Origin: Aquimonas sp002352135
GTDB lineage: Bacteria; Pseudomonadota; Gammaproteobacteria; Xanthomonadales; Xanthomonadaceae
Reading direction: 5' to 3'
Assembly (NCBI GenBank): GCA_035440755.1
Contig: DAORND010000003.1
Coordinates: forward strand, 1 to 64,000
DNA: 64,000 nucleotides
This document shows positions 16,312 through 25,675 of this stretch, one piece after another. Positions within the stretch are counted from its first letter, which is position 1. The number at the start of each line of letters is the position of its first letter. The notes beneath the pieces were generated by a model that did no database searches, was not told the DNA's origin, and was given only the letters and a program-made list of their open reading frames with translations. A program made the translations under genes and the position numbers.

Positions 16312-19300
16312 GAGGGCTGATCGCCGCAGTTCTGCTGGCTTGCGCGCTCTTGGGCGTTGCAGCCATGAGCGATTCGGCATTGTATGGTGCGTTGTCAGGT
16401 GGTTCGGCTTGGCTGGTGCTGGTCTGGGCGGTGTTTCGTTTGCCCAGCGATACGGGCGCGCTTGTTGCGGACCGGAAGATGCTGCAACAGTCCACAACGC
16501 AATGGCTGTTGACGGTAGCGCTCCTTTGCCTCCCCTTGTGGGCCTATCAGCAACGCCCCGGCGTTGTCTGGATCGTGGTCGGGTGCTTTTCCTTGTCTGG
16601 CTGGGTCTTCCTGTTGGCACGCAGCTCGCTGTGGACCTTGGTCTGGCGACGTGCGCGTCGTGGTCTGCCATCGTCAGCAAAGCGTGTCCGGCCCGACCCG
16701 AGTGTTTCTACGCAGGTCGTGCTGACCCAGATGATCGTCCTGCCCGTCCTGCAGTTCTGGGCGTTTCCACTGCCACCCGGCGTCCGTGCTTTGGTGCCGA
16801 CGCACAAGTTCGCACTGGTTGCCGTGATCGTGTTGCTCTGCGTGGGCCTGCTGGGTCTGGCAAGACGGGCCATGTGGCGCGGATTGTCCGCCGTCCAGCA
16901 GGTGGCTGGCGAAGCGGAAGTGGCGGTCGATGCCGACCCCGAAGACGCGCAGTGCATCCAGGCAGTCCAGATAAGCTCGCAAACGGCACAGCTGGAGCAA
17001 TGGGCGCATGCGGGACAGTATCAGCGTGTGGTGGATTGCTTGCAGGCCGACCCTGCGCTATGGGTGATGTTGCAAGAGCATGGCGCCAAGCCATTGCGCC
17101 GACTGCTCGCTCTGGCCTGTCAACACGACAATGTCGAACTGCTACGGGATCTGATACTGCTGGGTGCCGATCTCAATATGGGCGCGGAAGATCGGCGCTT
17201 TCCGTTGTTGTCAGCGGTGCGCGATACCCTCACGGGACGTCCATCGATCGTGGCCATGCTGCTTGCCAATGGCGCAGATGCAAAGGTGGTGGACGCCGAG
17301 GGGCGCACTGCGCTGCACTATGCCGCGCGCTACGCCGATCTTGATGTCGCTGCGCAGTTGCTGGACGCCGGTGCCTTGCTCGACGTTCCTGACAAGGAAG
17401 GCAAGACGCCCTTGTATGCCGCGTGCGAAGGAGGCAACTGGCGCGCTGCGAAGTATTTGCTGGACCGTGGAGCGAAGAGTGAGTGGCCGGGCACAGAGCC
17501 CGCCCTGCTGGGCGCGGCATCCGGTGAGGACGATACGGCCGGTGTGGAGCTGTTGTTACGGCACAAGTCGCGCATCAATGCGGTGGGTCGTTTCGGACGC
17601 AATGCGCTGCATGAAGCAACTTTGCGCGGCAATCTCCGTATTGCCAGCGCGTTGTTGGCGGCGGGTGCCGATGCGGATCACCCCGACCAGGCCGGGGCGA
17701 CGCCCTTGATGGAGGCCATCCGCTCGGGCGTGGATGCCGTGGTCGCACTGTTTCGCACGGCGCGCGTTGACATCAATCGGGCGGATCGCTACCGGCGAAC
17801 GCCGCTCGTCCTTGCGTGTTCCACACCGCGAACCAGCGCGAGCATCGTATCGACGCTATTGGGTATGGGAGCGCGCAGCGACGTGCGCGACGAGCACGGT
17901 CTTTCTGCGCTGGATCACGCGTTGCAGCGCGGCCGCTGGGATCTGGTGCGCTGTATTGATCCAGACCGCGATTTGCCTGCCGCGATCAGCGACGACCACC
18001 TTGGCGAGGACGCGACCGGCGAGACCTTCGAGCGACTTCGCCGCGCCGCCTTGGCTGATCGTGTCGATCTTGTGCGCGCCTTGTTGGGCGATTCGCCGGC
18101 GCAGATTGCAAGGCTGAGCGAACGCCTGCTGCTTGAGGAGGCGAACGGCGCGTTGCCCCTTTCGCTTCGCGATTGGCTGATTCGCCAACTGCCCTCAGAA
18201 GGTGTGGATCGTGTCTTGGCACACGTAATGAGGATCGGCGAGTCCGATCTGGCAGCCGCCCTGATGCGACTGGGTGGGCAACCGAGCGGCGCTGGCCTGC
18301 TGGCGGGTTGGCTGAGTCAGGTCTTGGCACTGCCGTCGCGCTATCGTGCGGCGGCGGCCTTGTGTGCGGAGATGATCGAACGCGGAGCGGATCTGCATGG
18401 TGGAGACGCCGGCATCTACCCCTTGCACAGTCTGGTCCGGCTGGGGTGGACCGATTTGCTGCGCACCGCCCTGGGACGCGGCTGTGATCCGAATACCGTG
18501 GACCGCGCTGGTTTTACGGCGTTGATGATTGCGGCGACCAAGGGCGATCTCGGATCGGTGGAGGGTCTGGTGAAGGCGGGTGCCAGGACGGACCTGCAAT
18601 GCGCCGACGGACGCACTGCCTTGGGCATGGCGCTGAGCGCGGGACGTCGCGAATTGATCGATTGGCTCGACTGGTCGCGCTGGCCACACCCACGGCGACC
18701 GCTGCGTGCGGCGGACCTGATCGACGCTGCCCGAGCGGGGGACTTGAACGCGGTGCGTTGCCTGCTGGCTTGCGGGTTTGCGGTCGATCAGCGCGATGCC
18801 AAAGGCAGTACCGCCTTGCTGCATGCGGCGGGCAGCGGCGAGCTGCGCATCGTGCAAATGCTGCTGAACGCGGGTGCCGATGCGGGCGTGGTCGCCGCGA
18901 CGGGGGCGACGGCGCTGAGTGCCGCGATCATGCGTGGGCATGCCGAGGTCGTGCGCGAACTGCTGACCCGGCAAGGTGTCCAGAGCCACCGCTTCGACGG
19001 CGGGATTTCTCCGCTGATGCTGGCCGTCGCGCTTGGGAGGCAGGAAATTGCCGAGCTGTTGCGGGCGCAGGGTGCGGACGTGTGCGAGTGCGATGACCTG
19101 GGTAACAGCCTGCTGCACTACCTTGCACGCTTCGGCTTTTCCGCACGCGAACCACAGGCGGTGCTACGCCATTGGCAGTCGCTGCTGGGGACGCCGGTTG
19201 TGGGTTTGATCAATCAGGTCAACCGCCGAGGGGAAACGGCACTGATGGTGTTGCTGGGTGCCGATGCCCCGCCACAGGCATTTGTCTGCGAAGCCGGTAT

Positions 19301-19577
19301 CACCCAGCAGATCACGTTGCTGGTGCGGCACGGCGCACAACTGGATGGACAAACCGGGTCCGGTGCCAGCGTCCTGCACCTGGCTGCACAACGCGGGGCC
19401 TTGAGCTTGGTCGATGCCTTGCTGAATTTGGGTGCGCCGCGTGGCTTGCGCGACACGATCGGCAGGGATGCCAGTGAAACCGCGTTAAGCAAGGGCTACG
19501 TCGATGTCGCTGCGGCGCTGCGCACCTCAAGTGCACCGGTATCGATGGCGCGTTTGCTGCGGCAGCCGGAGAACTGA
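16308..19577 (+). CDS. Membrane-anchored ankyrin-repeat protein
   Basis: Large protein-interaction scaffold (1089 residues). About five hydrophobic segments fill residues 1-200 (for example WLLTVALLCLPLWAY and FALVAVIVLLCVGLLGLA). Arrays of ankyrin repeats, such as GRTALHYAARYADLDVAAQLLDAG, KTPLYAACEGGNW, GRNALHEATLRGN and GSTALLHAAGSGE, then run to the end with irregular spacers near 560-680. The start is a GTG overlapping the YcgL stop. Partners are unknown. The repeat domain probably faces the cytoplasm, which is inference from the positive-inside rule. Confidence 0.85.
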   Translation: MRGLIAAVLLACALLGVAAMSDSALYGALSGGSAWLVLVWAVFRLPSDTGALVADRKMLQQSTTQWLLTVALLCLPLWAYQQRPGVVWIVVGCFSLSGWVFLLARSSLWTLVWRRARRGLPSSAKRVRPDPSVSTQVVLTQMIVLPVLQFWAFPLPPGVRALVPTHKFALVAVIVLLCVGLLGLARRAMWRGLSAVQQVAGEAEVAVDADPEDAQCIQAVQISSQTAQLEQWAHAGQYQRVVDCLQADPALWVMLQEHGAKPLRRLLALACQHDNVELLRDLILLGADLNMGAEDRRFPLLSAVRDTLTGRPSIVAMLLANGADAKVVDAEGRTALHYAARYADLDVAAQLLDAGALLDVPDKEGKTPLYAACEGGNWRAAKYLLDRGAKSEWPGTEPALLGAASGEDDTAGVELLLRHKSRINAVGRFGRNALHEATLRGNLRIASALLAAGADADHPDQAGATPLMEAIRSGVDAVVALFRTARVDINRADRYRRTPLVLACSTPRTSASIVSTLLGMGARSDVRDEHGLSALDHALQRGRWDLVRCIDPDRDLPAAISDDHLGEDATGETFERLRRAALADRVDLVRALLGDSPAQIARLSERLLLEEANGALPLSLRDWLIRQLPSEGVDRVLAHVMRIGESDLAAALMRLGGQPSGAGLLAGWLSQVLALPSRYRAAAALCAEMIERGADLHGGDAGIYPLHSLVRLGWTDLLRTALGRGCDPNTVDRAGFTALMIAATKGDLGSVEGLVKAGARTDLQCADGRTALGMALSAGRRELIDWLDWSRWPHPRRPLRAADLIDAARAGDLNAVRCLLACGFAVDQRDAKGSTALLHAAGSGELRIVQMLLNAGADAGVVAATGATALSAAIMRGHAEVVRELLTRQGVQSHRFDGGISPLMLAVALGRQEIAELLRAQGADVCECDDLGNSLLHYLARFGFSAREPQAVLRHWQSLLGTPVVGLINQVNRRGETALMVLLGADAPPQAFVCEAGITQQITLLVRHGAQLDGQTGSGASVLHLAAQRGALSLVDALLNLGAPRGLRDTIGRDASETALSKGYVDVAAALRTSSAPVSMARLLRQPEN

Positions 19578-19645
19578 TTCCAGCGGTGGCGGGTGCAGGC
19601 AGGTTCTGGGGTTGCTCGTAGGGTCATTCACCAGCGGACCTCGCC

Positions 19646-22129
19646 ATGAACTTGCTTCCGATCCTCCGATTCGCACTGCTCAGTTGCGGTCTGTGTCTGA
19701 GCCAACTCTCGATTGCCCAATCGGCCCAGGACGGTTTTGACCCCAACGTCAATGGCACCGTGCGCGCGCTGGCGCGATTGGATGACGGCAAGCTGCTGGT
19801 TGGTGGCGATTTCAGCAGCGTAGGTGGCGTGTTCCAGACCCGTCTGGCGCGTCTGCATCCAGATGGTCGTCGGGATAGCAGCTTCGGCAATCCGATCACG
19901 GGCGGCAGCGTGTGGGACATCCATATCGCACCGAATGGGGATGTGCTGATCGGTGGTGAAAATCTGGCCGTGACCGACATTGCGATACCGGTCGGTGGCT
20001 TGGTACGGATCAAGGCCGATGGCTCGATCGATCTCGATTTCGATCCGGTGTCAGCGGGACGCGTTGACGCGATCATCGATGACGGCGCGGACGGCTTCTA
20101 TCTGGGCGGGACGTTCACGAGCGTCGGCGGACAGCCGAACGCCTTTTTTGCCCGCATCAACGCGCAGGGATCCTCGATCTCCGGCAATCTGCTGGGCGTG
20201 AATGCCCCGGTTCACAGTCTGGCTCGGGATACGTCCAATGGGGCGATTTTCATTGGCGGTGAGTTCACCCAGGTCGGCGGTCTGCCGGTCAACCGGATTG
20301 TTCGATTGCTTAGCGACAATGTGCGCGATACGCGTTTTGTGGCGGACATCAATGGCAGCGTCCTGGCCATGTCGTTGGCGCGCAATGGCGATCTGCTGGT
20401 CGGTGGCGAGTTCACGCTAGTCAATGGCGCGTCGCGGCTCAATTTCGTGCGGCTGACCGCGCGGGGCGGCATCAATACCGACTACCCCGAGCGCGGCATT
20501 GACGGTCGTGTCAGGGCTGTCGTGGAGCGCGCAGACGGCGACATTGTCGTCGCCGGGGATTTCACTCGAGTCAGCAACAGGACGCACAAGCACATCATCC
20601 AGCTTGACGACAACACGACGCGAAGCGTGATCATCGGAGGCATGGATGCGCCGGTCCATGCCTTGCTGTTACTGGAGGGTGATCATCTGATCCTGGCGGG
20701 CGAGTTTGCGGATGCGGGGGGGCTGGTGCGCAACCGCGTGGCACGCGCGGAAGGGCATGGTGGGGTGGATGAGTCACTCGACACGGCCTTGAACGGTGTC
20801 GTGACCACGGTCGTGCGCCTTGCCAGCAATCAATGGTTGGTAGGTGGTGACTTCAGTCAGTTCGATGGGGCGACGCGCACCCGACTGGCTCTGATGGACA
20901 GCCAAGGAGAAGTCGTTTCGCCCCTTTCCGGCACGACGGATGCGCAGTTGAATGGCGTGCCCTTGGCAATGGCCGCACTGCCGACGGGCGAGATCATCAT
21001 CGCGGGCGAGTTCACCAGCGCCTACAACGCGGGTGCGGGCTTCGTGATCCGTGTCAATGGCGACGCCAGTCAGCGCTCCTCGTTCGCAAACTTCGCGGCG
21101 GATGCCAATGCCACGGTGCGCGCCCTTGCGGTTCAGCCGGACGGCAAGATCCTCATCGGCGGCGACTTCAGTCAGGTCAGCGGCTTCAGTCGTCCAGGCA
21201 TTGCGCGCTTGAACGCCAACGGCACCTTGGACACCACATTCAACGCGCTCCTCAATGGTGGGGCGGTGGTCCGCGCGATCGCGCTGCAACGCGACGGCAA
21301 AGTGGTGATCGGCGGGACGTTCTCCAGTGCCAGCGGGTCGCTGCGCAATCATCTGGCACGGGTCAACGGTGCGGGCGGTGTGCTGGACACGACCTTCGAT
21401 CCGAATCCGAATGGCCGCGTCGATACCCTGTTGCTACAACCCGATGGCGACATTCTGGTCGGCGGCGAATTCACCACGCTGGGAGCGACGAGTCGGGTAA
21501 GGGTCGCGCGGATCAATGGCGATGGCAGTGTCGACACGGGTTTCAACGCCAGTCTGAGCAGTGCCGCCGTGGCGCGCGTCTCGGCCTTGGCTCTGCAAGC
21601 GGATGGGCGCGTGCTGATCGGCGGCAGCAACGGCCTGATCACGCGGCGTTTGGCGACGGGAGCGACCGACCCGACCTTCGCCGTGACCAGCAACAGCAGC
21701 ATTCTGGGTATCAACCTTGGGATCGATGGCAAGATTCTGGTCAATGGCAGCTTCACCAGCATGGCTGGACAAGCCCGGGATGGCTTGGCGCGTGTCGTCG
21801 CTTCGGATCGTGATGCGGGGATCGCTTTCGCTTACAACAGTGCGCTGGGCAGCATCTTGTGGGGTGTTCGAGACAGCGCCGCCCAAGTGATTGGCACGCC
21901 GGTGCTGTCGTTTTCCAGCGACGATGGCCAAACCTTCGAGGTCATTGGCGAAATGACGCGCATCAGTTCGCTCTGGCGTGTGGCGGTCGATCCGCCCACC
22001 ACGCAACCCGTGCTTTACCGGATCGAGGCGAGCGTCGCCGGCGGGAGTGCGGGTAGCGCCATCTCGCGTGTGGTCACGACACACCTGCTGCAATTGCCCG
22101 CCGCGCTATTTGCCGACGGATTCGAGTGA
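19646..22129 (+). CDS. Exported delta-60 repeat protein
   Basis: Secreted protein (827 residues) built from roughly a dozen delta-60/NHL-like beta-propeller repeats. Each contains a variant of VRALAxQPDGKILIGGDF, then RLNANGTLDTTF and FN. It begins with a signal peptide (MNLLPILRFALLSCGLCLSQLSIAQ). The last 100 residues leave the repeat pattern and form a beta domain, ending in LFADGFE. Repeats of this type occur in secreted proteins from many bacteria with no assigned function. A strong hairpin follows the stop. Confidence 0.8.
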   Translation: MNLLPILRFALLSCGLCLSQLSIAQSAQDGFDPNVNGTVRALARLDDGKLLVGGDFSSVGGVFQTRLARLHPDGRRDSSFGNPITGGSVWDIHIAPNGDVLIGGENLAVTDIAIPVGGLVRIKADGSIDLDFDPVSAGRVDAIIDDGADGFYLGGTFTSVGGQPNAFFARINAQGSSISGNLLGVNAPVHSLARDTSNGAIFIGGEFTQVGGLPVNRIVRLLSDNVRDTRFVADINGSVLAMSLARNGDLLVGGEFTLVNGASRLNFVRLTARGGINTDYPERGIDGRVRAVVERADGDIVVAGDFTRVSNRTHKHIIQLDDNTTRSVIIGGMDAPVHALLLLEGDHLILAGEFADAGGLVRNRVARAEGHGGVDESLDTALNGVVTTVVRLASNQWLVGGDFSQFDGATRTRLALMDSQGEVVSPLSGTTDAQLNGVPLAMAALPTGEIIIAGEFTSAYNAGAGFVIRVNGDASQRSSFANFAADANATVRALAVQPDGKILIGGDFSQVSGFSRPGIARLNANGTLDTTFNALLNGGAVVRAIALQRDGKVVIGGTFSSASGSLRNHLARVNGAGGVLDTTFDPNPNGRVDTLLLQPDGDILVGGEFTTLGATSRVRVARINGDGSVDTGFNASLSSAAVARVSALALQADGRVLIGGSNGLITRRLATGATDPTFAVTSNSSILGINLGIDGKILVNGSFTSMAGQARDGLARVVASDRDAGIAFAYNSALGSILWGVRDSAAQVIGTPVLSFSSDDGQTFEVIGEMTRISSLWRVAVDPPTTQPVLYRIEASVAGGSAGSAISRVVTTHLLQLPAALFADGFE

Positions 22130-22151
22130 GGCTGTAGACCTGTGACGCTGT

Positions 22152-22191
22152 GAAATGCGCAGACGCCCGCGCTAAGGCGTCTGCGCATTTC
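22152..22191 (+). terminator. Terminator after the delta-60 gene
   Basis: A perfect 16-bp stem (GAAATGCGCAGACGCC with GGCGTCTGCGCATTTC) closes an 8-base loop, 22 bases after the stop. The ATTTC end gives a short T-run within the stem, so it could also serve the opposite strand. Confidence 0.75.
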
Positions 22192-22281
22192 TCACACGAT
22201 GAGGGAGCCGCGCTCGATTTTGCGTTTCCTTCACACCAGTGATCCTGTAGGTCACAGGTTCGCCAAATTCTGGAGGGGAAT

Positions 22282-23817
22282 ATGCGCAAGACGATGTTGG
22301 GGAAATGTGTGCTGTGGAGTTGCGGCCTGGTGCCGATGGCAGCGCTTGCCTTGGGTGACGGGCCGGTGCTGCAGCGGCATGTCGATCAAGCCGCTGCGGA
22401 ATCAGGCGCCGAGACCTTCGATGCGCTGTTTGCACAGGGCCATGAGTTGTTTATGGCCAAGTTCAATCAGTACGACGGTCAGGGACGTCCGGCCACGACG
22501 GGCGGTGGTGCGCCGCGTGTCGCCGGATCGGCACCGCTGTTCCTGCGCACATCTGGACCGGACTCCAATTCCTGCGCCGGATGCCACAACGATCCCTTCG
22601 TCGGTGGCGCGGGGGATGTGGTGGCCAATGTCTTCGTGCTGGCGCAGACGCTGGACCCCGTGACGGAATCGGTCTCGGGTCGCTTCAGCAACGAACGCAA
22701 CACGCTGGGCATGCAGGGCTCCGGCGCCATTGAAATGCTGGCACGCGAGATGAGTGTGGAACTGCGCAATCAGCGCGCGGCGGGCATGCAGCAAGCGCGT
22801 GCGAGCGGGCAGCCCGTGCGGGTGAATCTGTCGACAAAAGGGGTCTCCTTTGGCGCGTTGGTAGCGCACCCTGGCGGGCACTACGACAACACGGAAGTGC
22901 AGGGCATCGACGCCGACCTCGTACTGAAACCGTTTCACCAGAAGGGCGTGGTGGTTTCGCTGCGCGAGTTCAGTGTCAACGCGATGAATCACCATCATGG
23001 AATGCAGGCGGTTGAACGTTTCGGAATGGCACGCACCGGCAGCGCGGACTTCGATCAGGATGATGTGGCAGACGAGTTGAGCGTGGGCGACATCACGGTG
23101 GTGACCTTGTATCAGGCCGCCTTGGGCGTGCCGGGACAGGTCCTGCCCAGCGATACCGAGACATTGGTGTCGACCTTGGTGGGCGAGCGGGTCTTCGAAC
23201 GTGTCGGCTGCGCCGACTGCCATGTGCCGCTTCTCGCCCTGCAAGGGCGCGAATTTGTCGAGCCCAATCCGTTCAATCCGAGTGGAACCGCCGGTGTCGC
23301 CGAGCTTCGCAACATTCGCTTCGACCTCACCACGCAAGGGCAATTGCCGCGTCTGGAGCCGGCCGCGGATGGCGGCGCGCTGGTGCGGGCGTATACCGAT
23401 CTGAAGCGCCACAATCTGTGCGACGAGGAAATCCGGCACCTGTGCAATGAGCAGCTTGTGCAGGCTGGGGTGGCGACAGAGCTCTTCGTCACCCGCAAGC
23501 TGTGGGATGTCGGCAACTCAGCGCCGTACGGCCACAAAGGCGATCTGACCACGCTGACCGAAGCGATTGACGTGCATGGCGGTGAAGCACGCTACTCGCG
23601 CGATGCCTATTTCGCCCTCGATCAGCGTGGTCGTGATGCCGTCATCGACTTCATGAAGTCACTGCAGATGCTGCCGTCCGGCACGCCCGATCTGATCGTT
23701 GACTCGACGCTGCAGGGCGTGCAGAAAACCGCCTTGCAGCAACGTCACAAACTGGCGGTCCAGCATGCCCTGGCAGAAGTGCCCGAGCGCCCATTGCATG
23801 ACAAGGGGCGGCGCTGA
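22282..23817 (+). CDS. Di-heme c-type cytochrome, DUF1111 peroxidase-like
   Basis: Periplasmic di-heme oxidoreductase (511 residues). A signal peptide ending near ALALG is followed by two heme c sites: CAGCH at residues 98-102 and CADCH at 310-314. The C-terminal family segment is KLWDVGNSAPYGHKGDLTTL. DUF1111 proteins are related to MauG and bacterial cytochrome c peroxidases and are annotated as putative peroxidases; the substrate is unknown. GGAGGGG lies just ahead of the ATG. The stop converges on the truncated cyd operon. Confidence 0.85.
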   Translation: MRKTMLGKCVLWSCGLVPMAALALGDGPVLQRHVDQAAAESGAETFDALFAQGHELFMAKFNQYDGQGRPATTGGGAPRVAGSAPLFLRTSGPDSNSCAGCHNDPFVGGAGDVVANVFVLAQTLDPVTESVSGRFSNERNTLGMQGSGAIEMLAREMSVELRNQRAAGMQQARASGQPVRVNLSTKGVSFGALVAHPGGHYDNTEVQGIDADLVLKPFHQKGVVVSLREFSVNAMNHHHGMQAVERFGMARTGSADFDQDDVADELSVGDITVVTLYQAALGVPGQVLPSDTETLVSTLVGERVFERVGCADCHVPLLALQGREFVEPNPFNPSGTAGVAELRNIRFDLTTQGQLPRLEPAADGGALVRAYTDLKRHNLCDEEIRHLCNEQLVQAGVATELFVTRKLWDVGNSAPYGHKGDLTTLTEAIDVHGGEARYSRDAYFALDQRGRDAVIDFMKSLQMLPSGTPDLIVDSTLQGVQKTALQQRHKLAVQHALAEVPERPLHDKGRR

Positions 23818-23849
23818 GCGACGCATGGGTCGGCGTCGCGCCTGCGCGC

Positions 23850-23938
23850 TCAGTCGCGGCTGGCGGTCAGGTTCGAGTTGAGGATGGATTGCAGAAATTC
23901 ATCCCGACTCAGGCTTGCCGCAGGATGCTGGTCCTGCA
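23850..23938 (-). CDS. C-terminal fragment of an unknown gene at the gap edge
   Basis: On the - strand an open frame leaves the N run and continues for 28 residues to a stop at 23850 (ending SNLTASRD). It is the longest of the frames leaving the gap. It could be the end of a gene lying downstream of cydX inside the missing sequence, or chance. No product can be named. Confidence 0.25.
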
Positions 23939-24038
23939 NNNNNNNNNNNNNNNNNNNNNNNNNNNNNNNNNNNNNNNNNNNNNNNNNNNNNNNNNNNNNN
24001 NNNNNNNNNNNNNNNNNNNNNNNNNNNNNNNNNNNNNN
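23939..24038. other. Assembly gap of exactly 100 N
   Basis: A run of exactly 100 N is the conventional placeholder for a gap of unknown length, so the true distance is unknown. It cuts cydX on its right and a short open frame on its left. Confidence 0.99.
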
Positions 24039-24097
24039 TTGAGGATCGCCAGCAGCACGGCAAAGCCCACACCCAATATCCAAGCGAAATACCACAT
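24039..24097 (-). CDS. cydX: Cytochrome bd subunit CydX, truncated by the gap
   Basis: The first 19 residues are visible: MWYFAWILGVGFAVLLAIL. The MWYFAWILG start and single membrane helix are diagnostic of CydX (YbgT), a protein of about 35-40 residues that stabilises the heme environment of cytochrome bd. An AAGGAG site lies just upstream of the ATG. It is the last visible gene of the cyd operon, placed after the NifX-like gene. The C-terminal half falls in the N run. Confidence 0.85.
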
Positions 24098-24107
24098 ACG
24101 TGCTCCT

Positions 24108-24512
24108 TCAGTGATGGCAACCGCAGCCGTGTCCACCGCAACCGCCTTCGGCGACGACGACGGGGGACCATGGGGACGGAATCGGGGCGCTCAGTTCACC
24201 CTTGCAGAACATCGTGAGGGCCAGATCCGGGTCGGTGATGTCGGTAATCAGTGCGCGCACCTTCTGCGCGGCCAGACGCAGTTGCAGGCCCGGGCCCACA
24301 CCACGGGTGATCAAGGCGTCGATGTTTTGCAGTCCTGGCGGCAGTGGCGCGCCCCACTGTGAAAACGTCTCGTCCAGTGACAATTTCACCCAACTCCGTT
24401 CGACTTCTTTGCCCTGATCGAAGCGGACCAGCAGGAAGTTGCGGCACTTGCCTGCGTGCTCGGTGATTTCGCGTTTGTTCTGCATCGTCAATGCGACGGT
24501 GGTAAAAGCCAT
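24108..24512 (-). CDS. NifX/NifB-C-type iron-molybdenum cluster-binding protein
   Basis: Small protein (134 residues) of the dinitrogenase FeMo-cofactor/NifX fold. The pattern VALTMQNKREITEHAGKCRNF, then GLQNIDALITRGVGPGLQLRL and ALTMFCKGEL matches that family. The last 12 residues form a Cys/Gly/His tail, GCGGHGCGCHH, which could bind a metal or cluster. It lies 13 bases after cydB and 10 before cydX, with its own GAGGAG site, so it belongs to the bd-oxidase operon. No nif genes are near. A role in metal or cluster handling for the oxidase or for sulfur stress is inference. Confidence 0.75.
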   Translation of the reverse strand: MAFTTVALTMQNKREITEHAGKCRNFLLVRFDQGKEVERSWVKLSLDETFSQWGAPLPPGLQNIDALITRGVGPGLQLRLAAQKVRALITDITDPDLALTMFCKGELSAPIPSPWSPVVVAEGGCGGHGCGCHH

Positions 24513-24525
24513 GGCGGTATGCTCC

Positions 24526-25665
24526 TCAGTAAGCGGAATGCGCGTTTTCGCGGACGTAGGCGGCGGTGACTTTGCCGCGCATCACGCGATAGGCCCAACT
24601 GGTGTAGATGATGATCAAGGGCATGAAGATCACCGTGGCCCAGAACATCAGGCCCAGGGTGAGGTGGCTCGATACGCTGTCCCACACGGTCAGACTGGCG
24701 TTGGGTGTCGAGGACGAGGGCATCACGAAGGGGAACAAGGTCACACCCGCCGTGCCAATCACACCCGCCATCGAGATCGAGCTGGCGATGAAGGCCAGCC
24801 CGGTGCGATACCAGCGCACCAGCGCAACGGCCCACAGCGCGCCCAGAATGCCCAGTGCGGGAATGATCAGCAGCACCGGGTACTGCGCAAAGTTGTTCCA
24901 CCAAGCGCCGACCTCGCGCACCACGGTTTTCGACAACGGGTCCGGCAGCGCATTTGGATCGACGACAGACGTGATGACGTAGCCCTCGATGCCGGTATGC
25001 AACCACACGCCCGCCGCGACAAATCCCGCCACCATCAACAGACCGAAGACCATTGCCGCACGGATCGCACGTTGCTGGATGCGGCCTTCGGTGCGATGCG
25101 CCAGATACACCGCGCCGTGCAGGGTGATCATGGCGGTCGAGACCACACCCGCCAGTAGGGCGAACGGGTTGAGCAGCGCCCAGAAGCTGCCGGTGTAGGT
25201 CGACATCAGCAGGTCGTTGAAGTGGAACGGCACGCCCTGGAAAAGATTTCCGAAGGCCACGCCGAAGATCAGCGGTGGCACGGCACCGCCGACGAACAGG
25301 CCCCAATCCCAGATCTTGCGCCAGGTCGGGTTATGCAGCTTGCTGCGGTAGTCGAAGCCGACCGGGCGGAAAAACAGCGCCCACAGCACGGCCAGCATGG
25401 CCCAGTAGAAGCCGCTGAAGGCCGTCGCGTAGACCAGCGGCCACGCCGCGAAAATCGCGCCACCACCAGTAATGAACCAGACCTGGTTGCCATCCCAGTG
25501 TGGGCCGACGGTGTTGATGATGACGCGGCGCTCGACGTCGTCCTTGCCCGCGAAAGGCAGCAAGGTGCCGACGCCCATATCGTGACCGTCCATGATGGCG
25601 AAGCCGAGCAAGAGCACGCCGACCAGCAGCCACCAGATCAGTTTGAGGGTTTCGTAATCGAACAT
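24526..25665 (-). CDS. cydB: Cytochrome bd ubiquinol oxidase subunit II
   Basis: Membrane subunit of the bd-type quinol oxidase (379 residues, usual length). MFDYETLKLIWWLLVGVLLL opens the first helix; GFAIMDGHDMGVGTLLPF, IGPHWDGNQVW-like INTVGPHWDGNQVW and GFYWAMLAVLWALFFRPVGF are the expected conserved stretches. It partners CydA to reduce oxygen to water with quinol electrons and high oxygen affinity. Ten bases separate it from cydA upstream. Confidence 0.97.
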   Translation of the reverse strand: MFDYETLKLIWWLLVGVLLLGFAIMDGHDMGVGTLLPFAGKDDVERRVIINTVGPHWDGNQVWFITGGGAIFAAWPLVYATAFSGFYWAMLAVLWALFFRPVGFDYRSKLHNPTWRKIWDWGLFVGGAVPPLIFGVAFGNLFQGVPFHFNDLLMSTYTGSFWALLNPFALLAGVVSTAMITLHGAVYLAHRTEGRIQQRAIRAAMVFGLLMVAGFVAAGVWLHTGIEGYVITSVVDPNALPDPLSKTVVREVGAWWNNFAQYPVLLIIPALGILGALWAVALVRWYRTGLAFIASSISMAGVIGTAGVTLFPFVMPSSSTPNASLTVWDSVSSHLTLGLMFWATVIFMPLIIIYTSWAYRVMRGKVTAAYVRENAHSAY

Positions 25666-25675
25666 GGTCGTGTCC

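Noticed and set aside
24108..24512. Nitrogen fixation locus suggested by the NifX-like protein
   Set aside because: There are no nifHDK, nifE/N or nifB genes; the gene lies inside a cytochrome bd operon.
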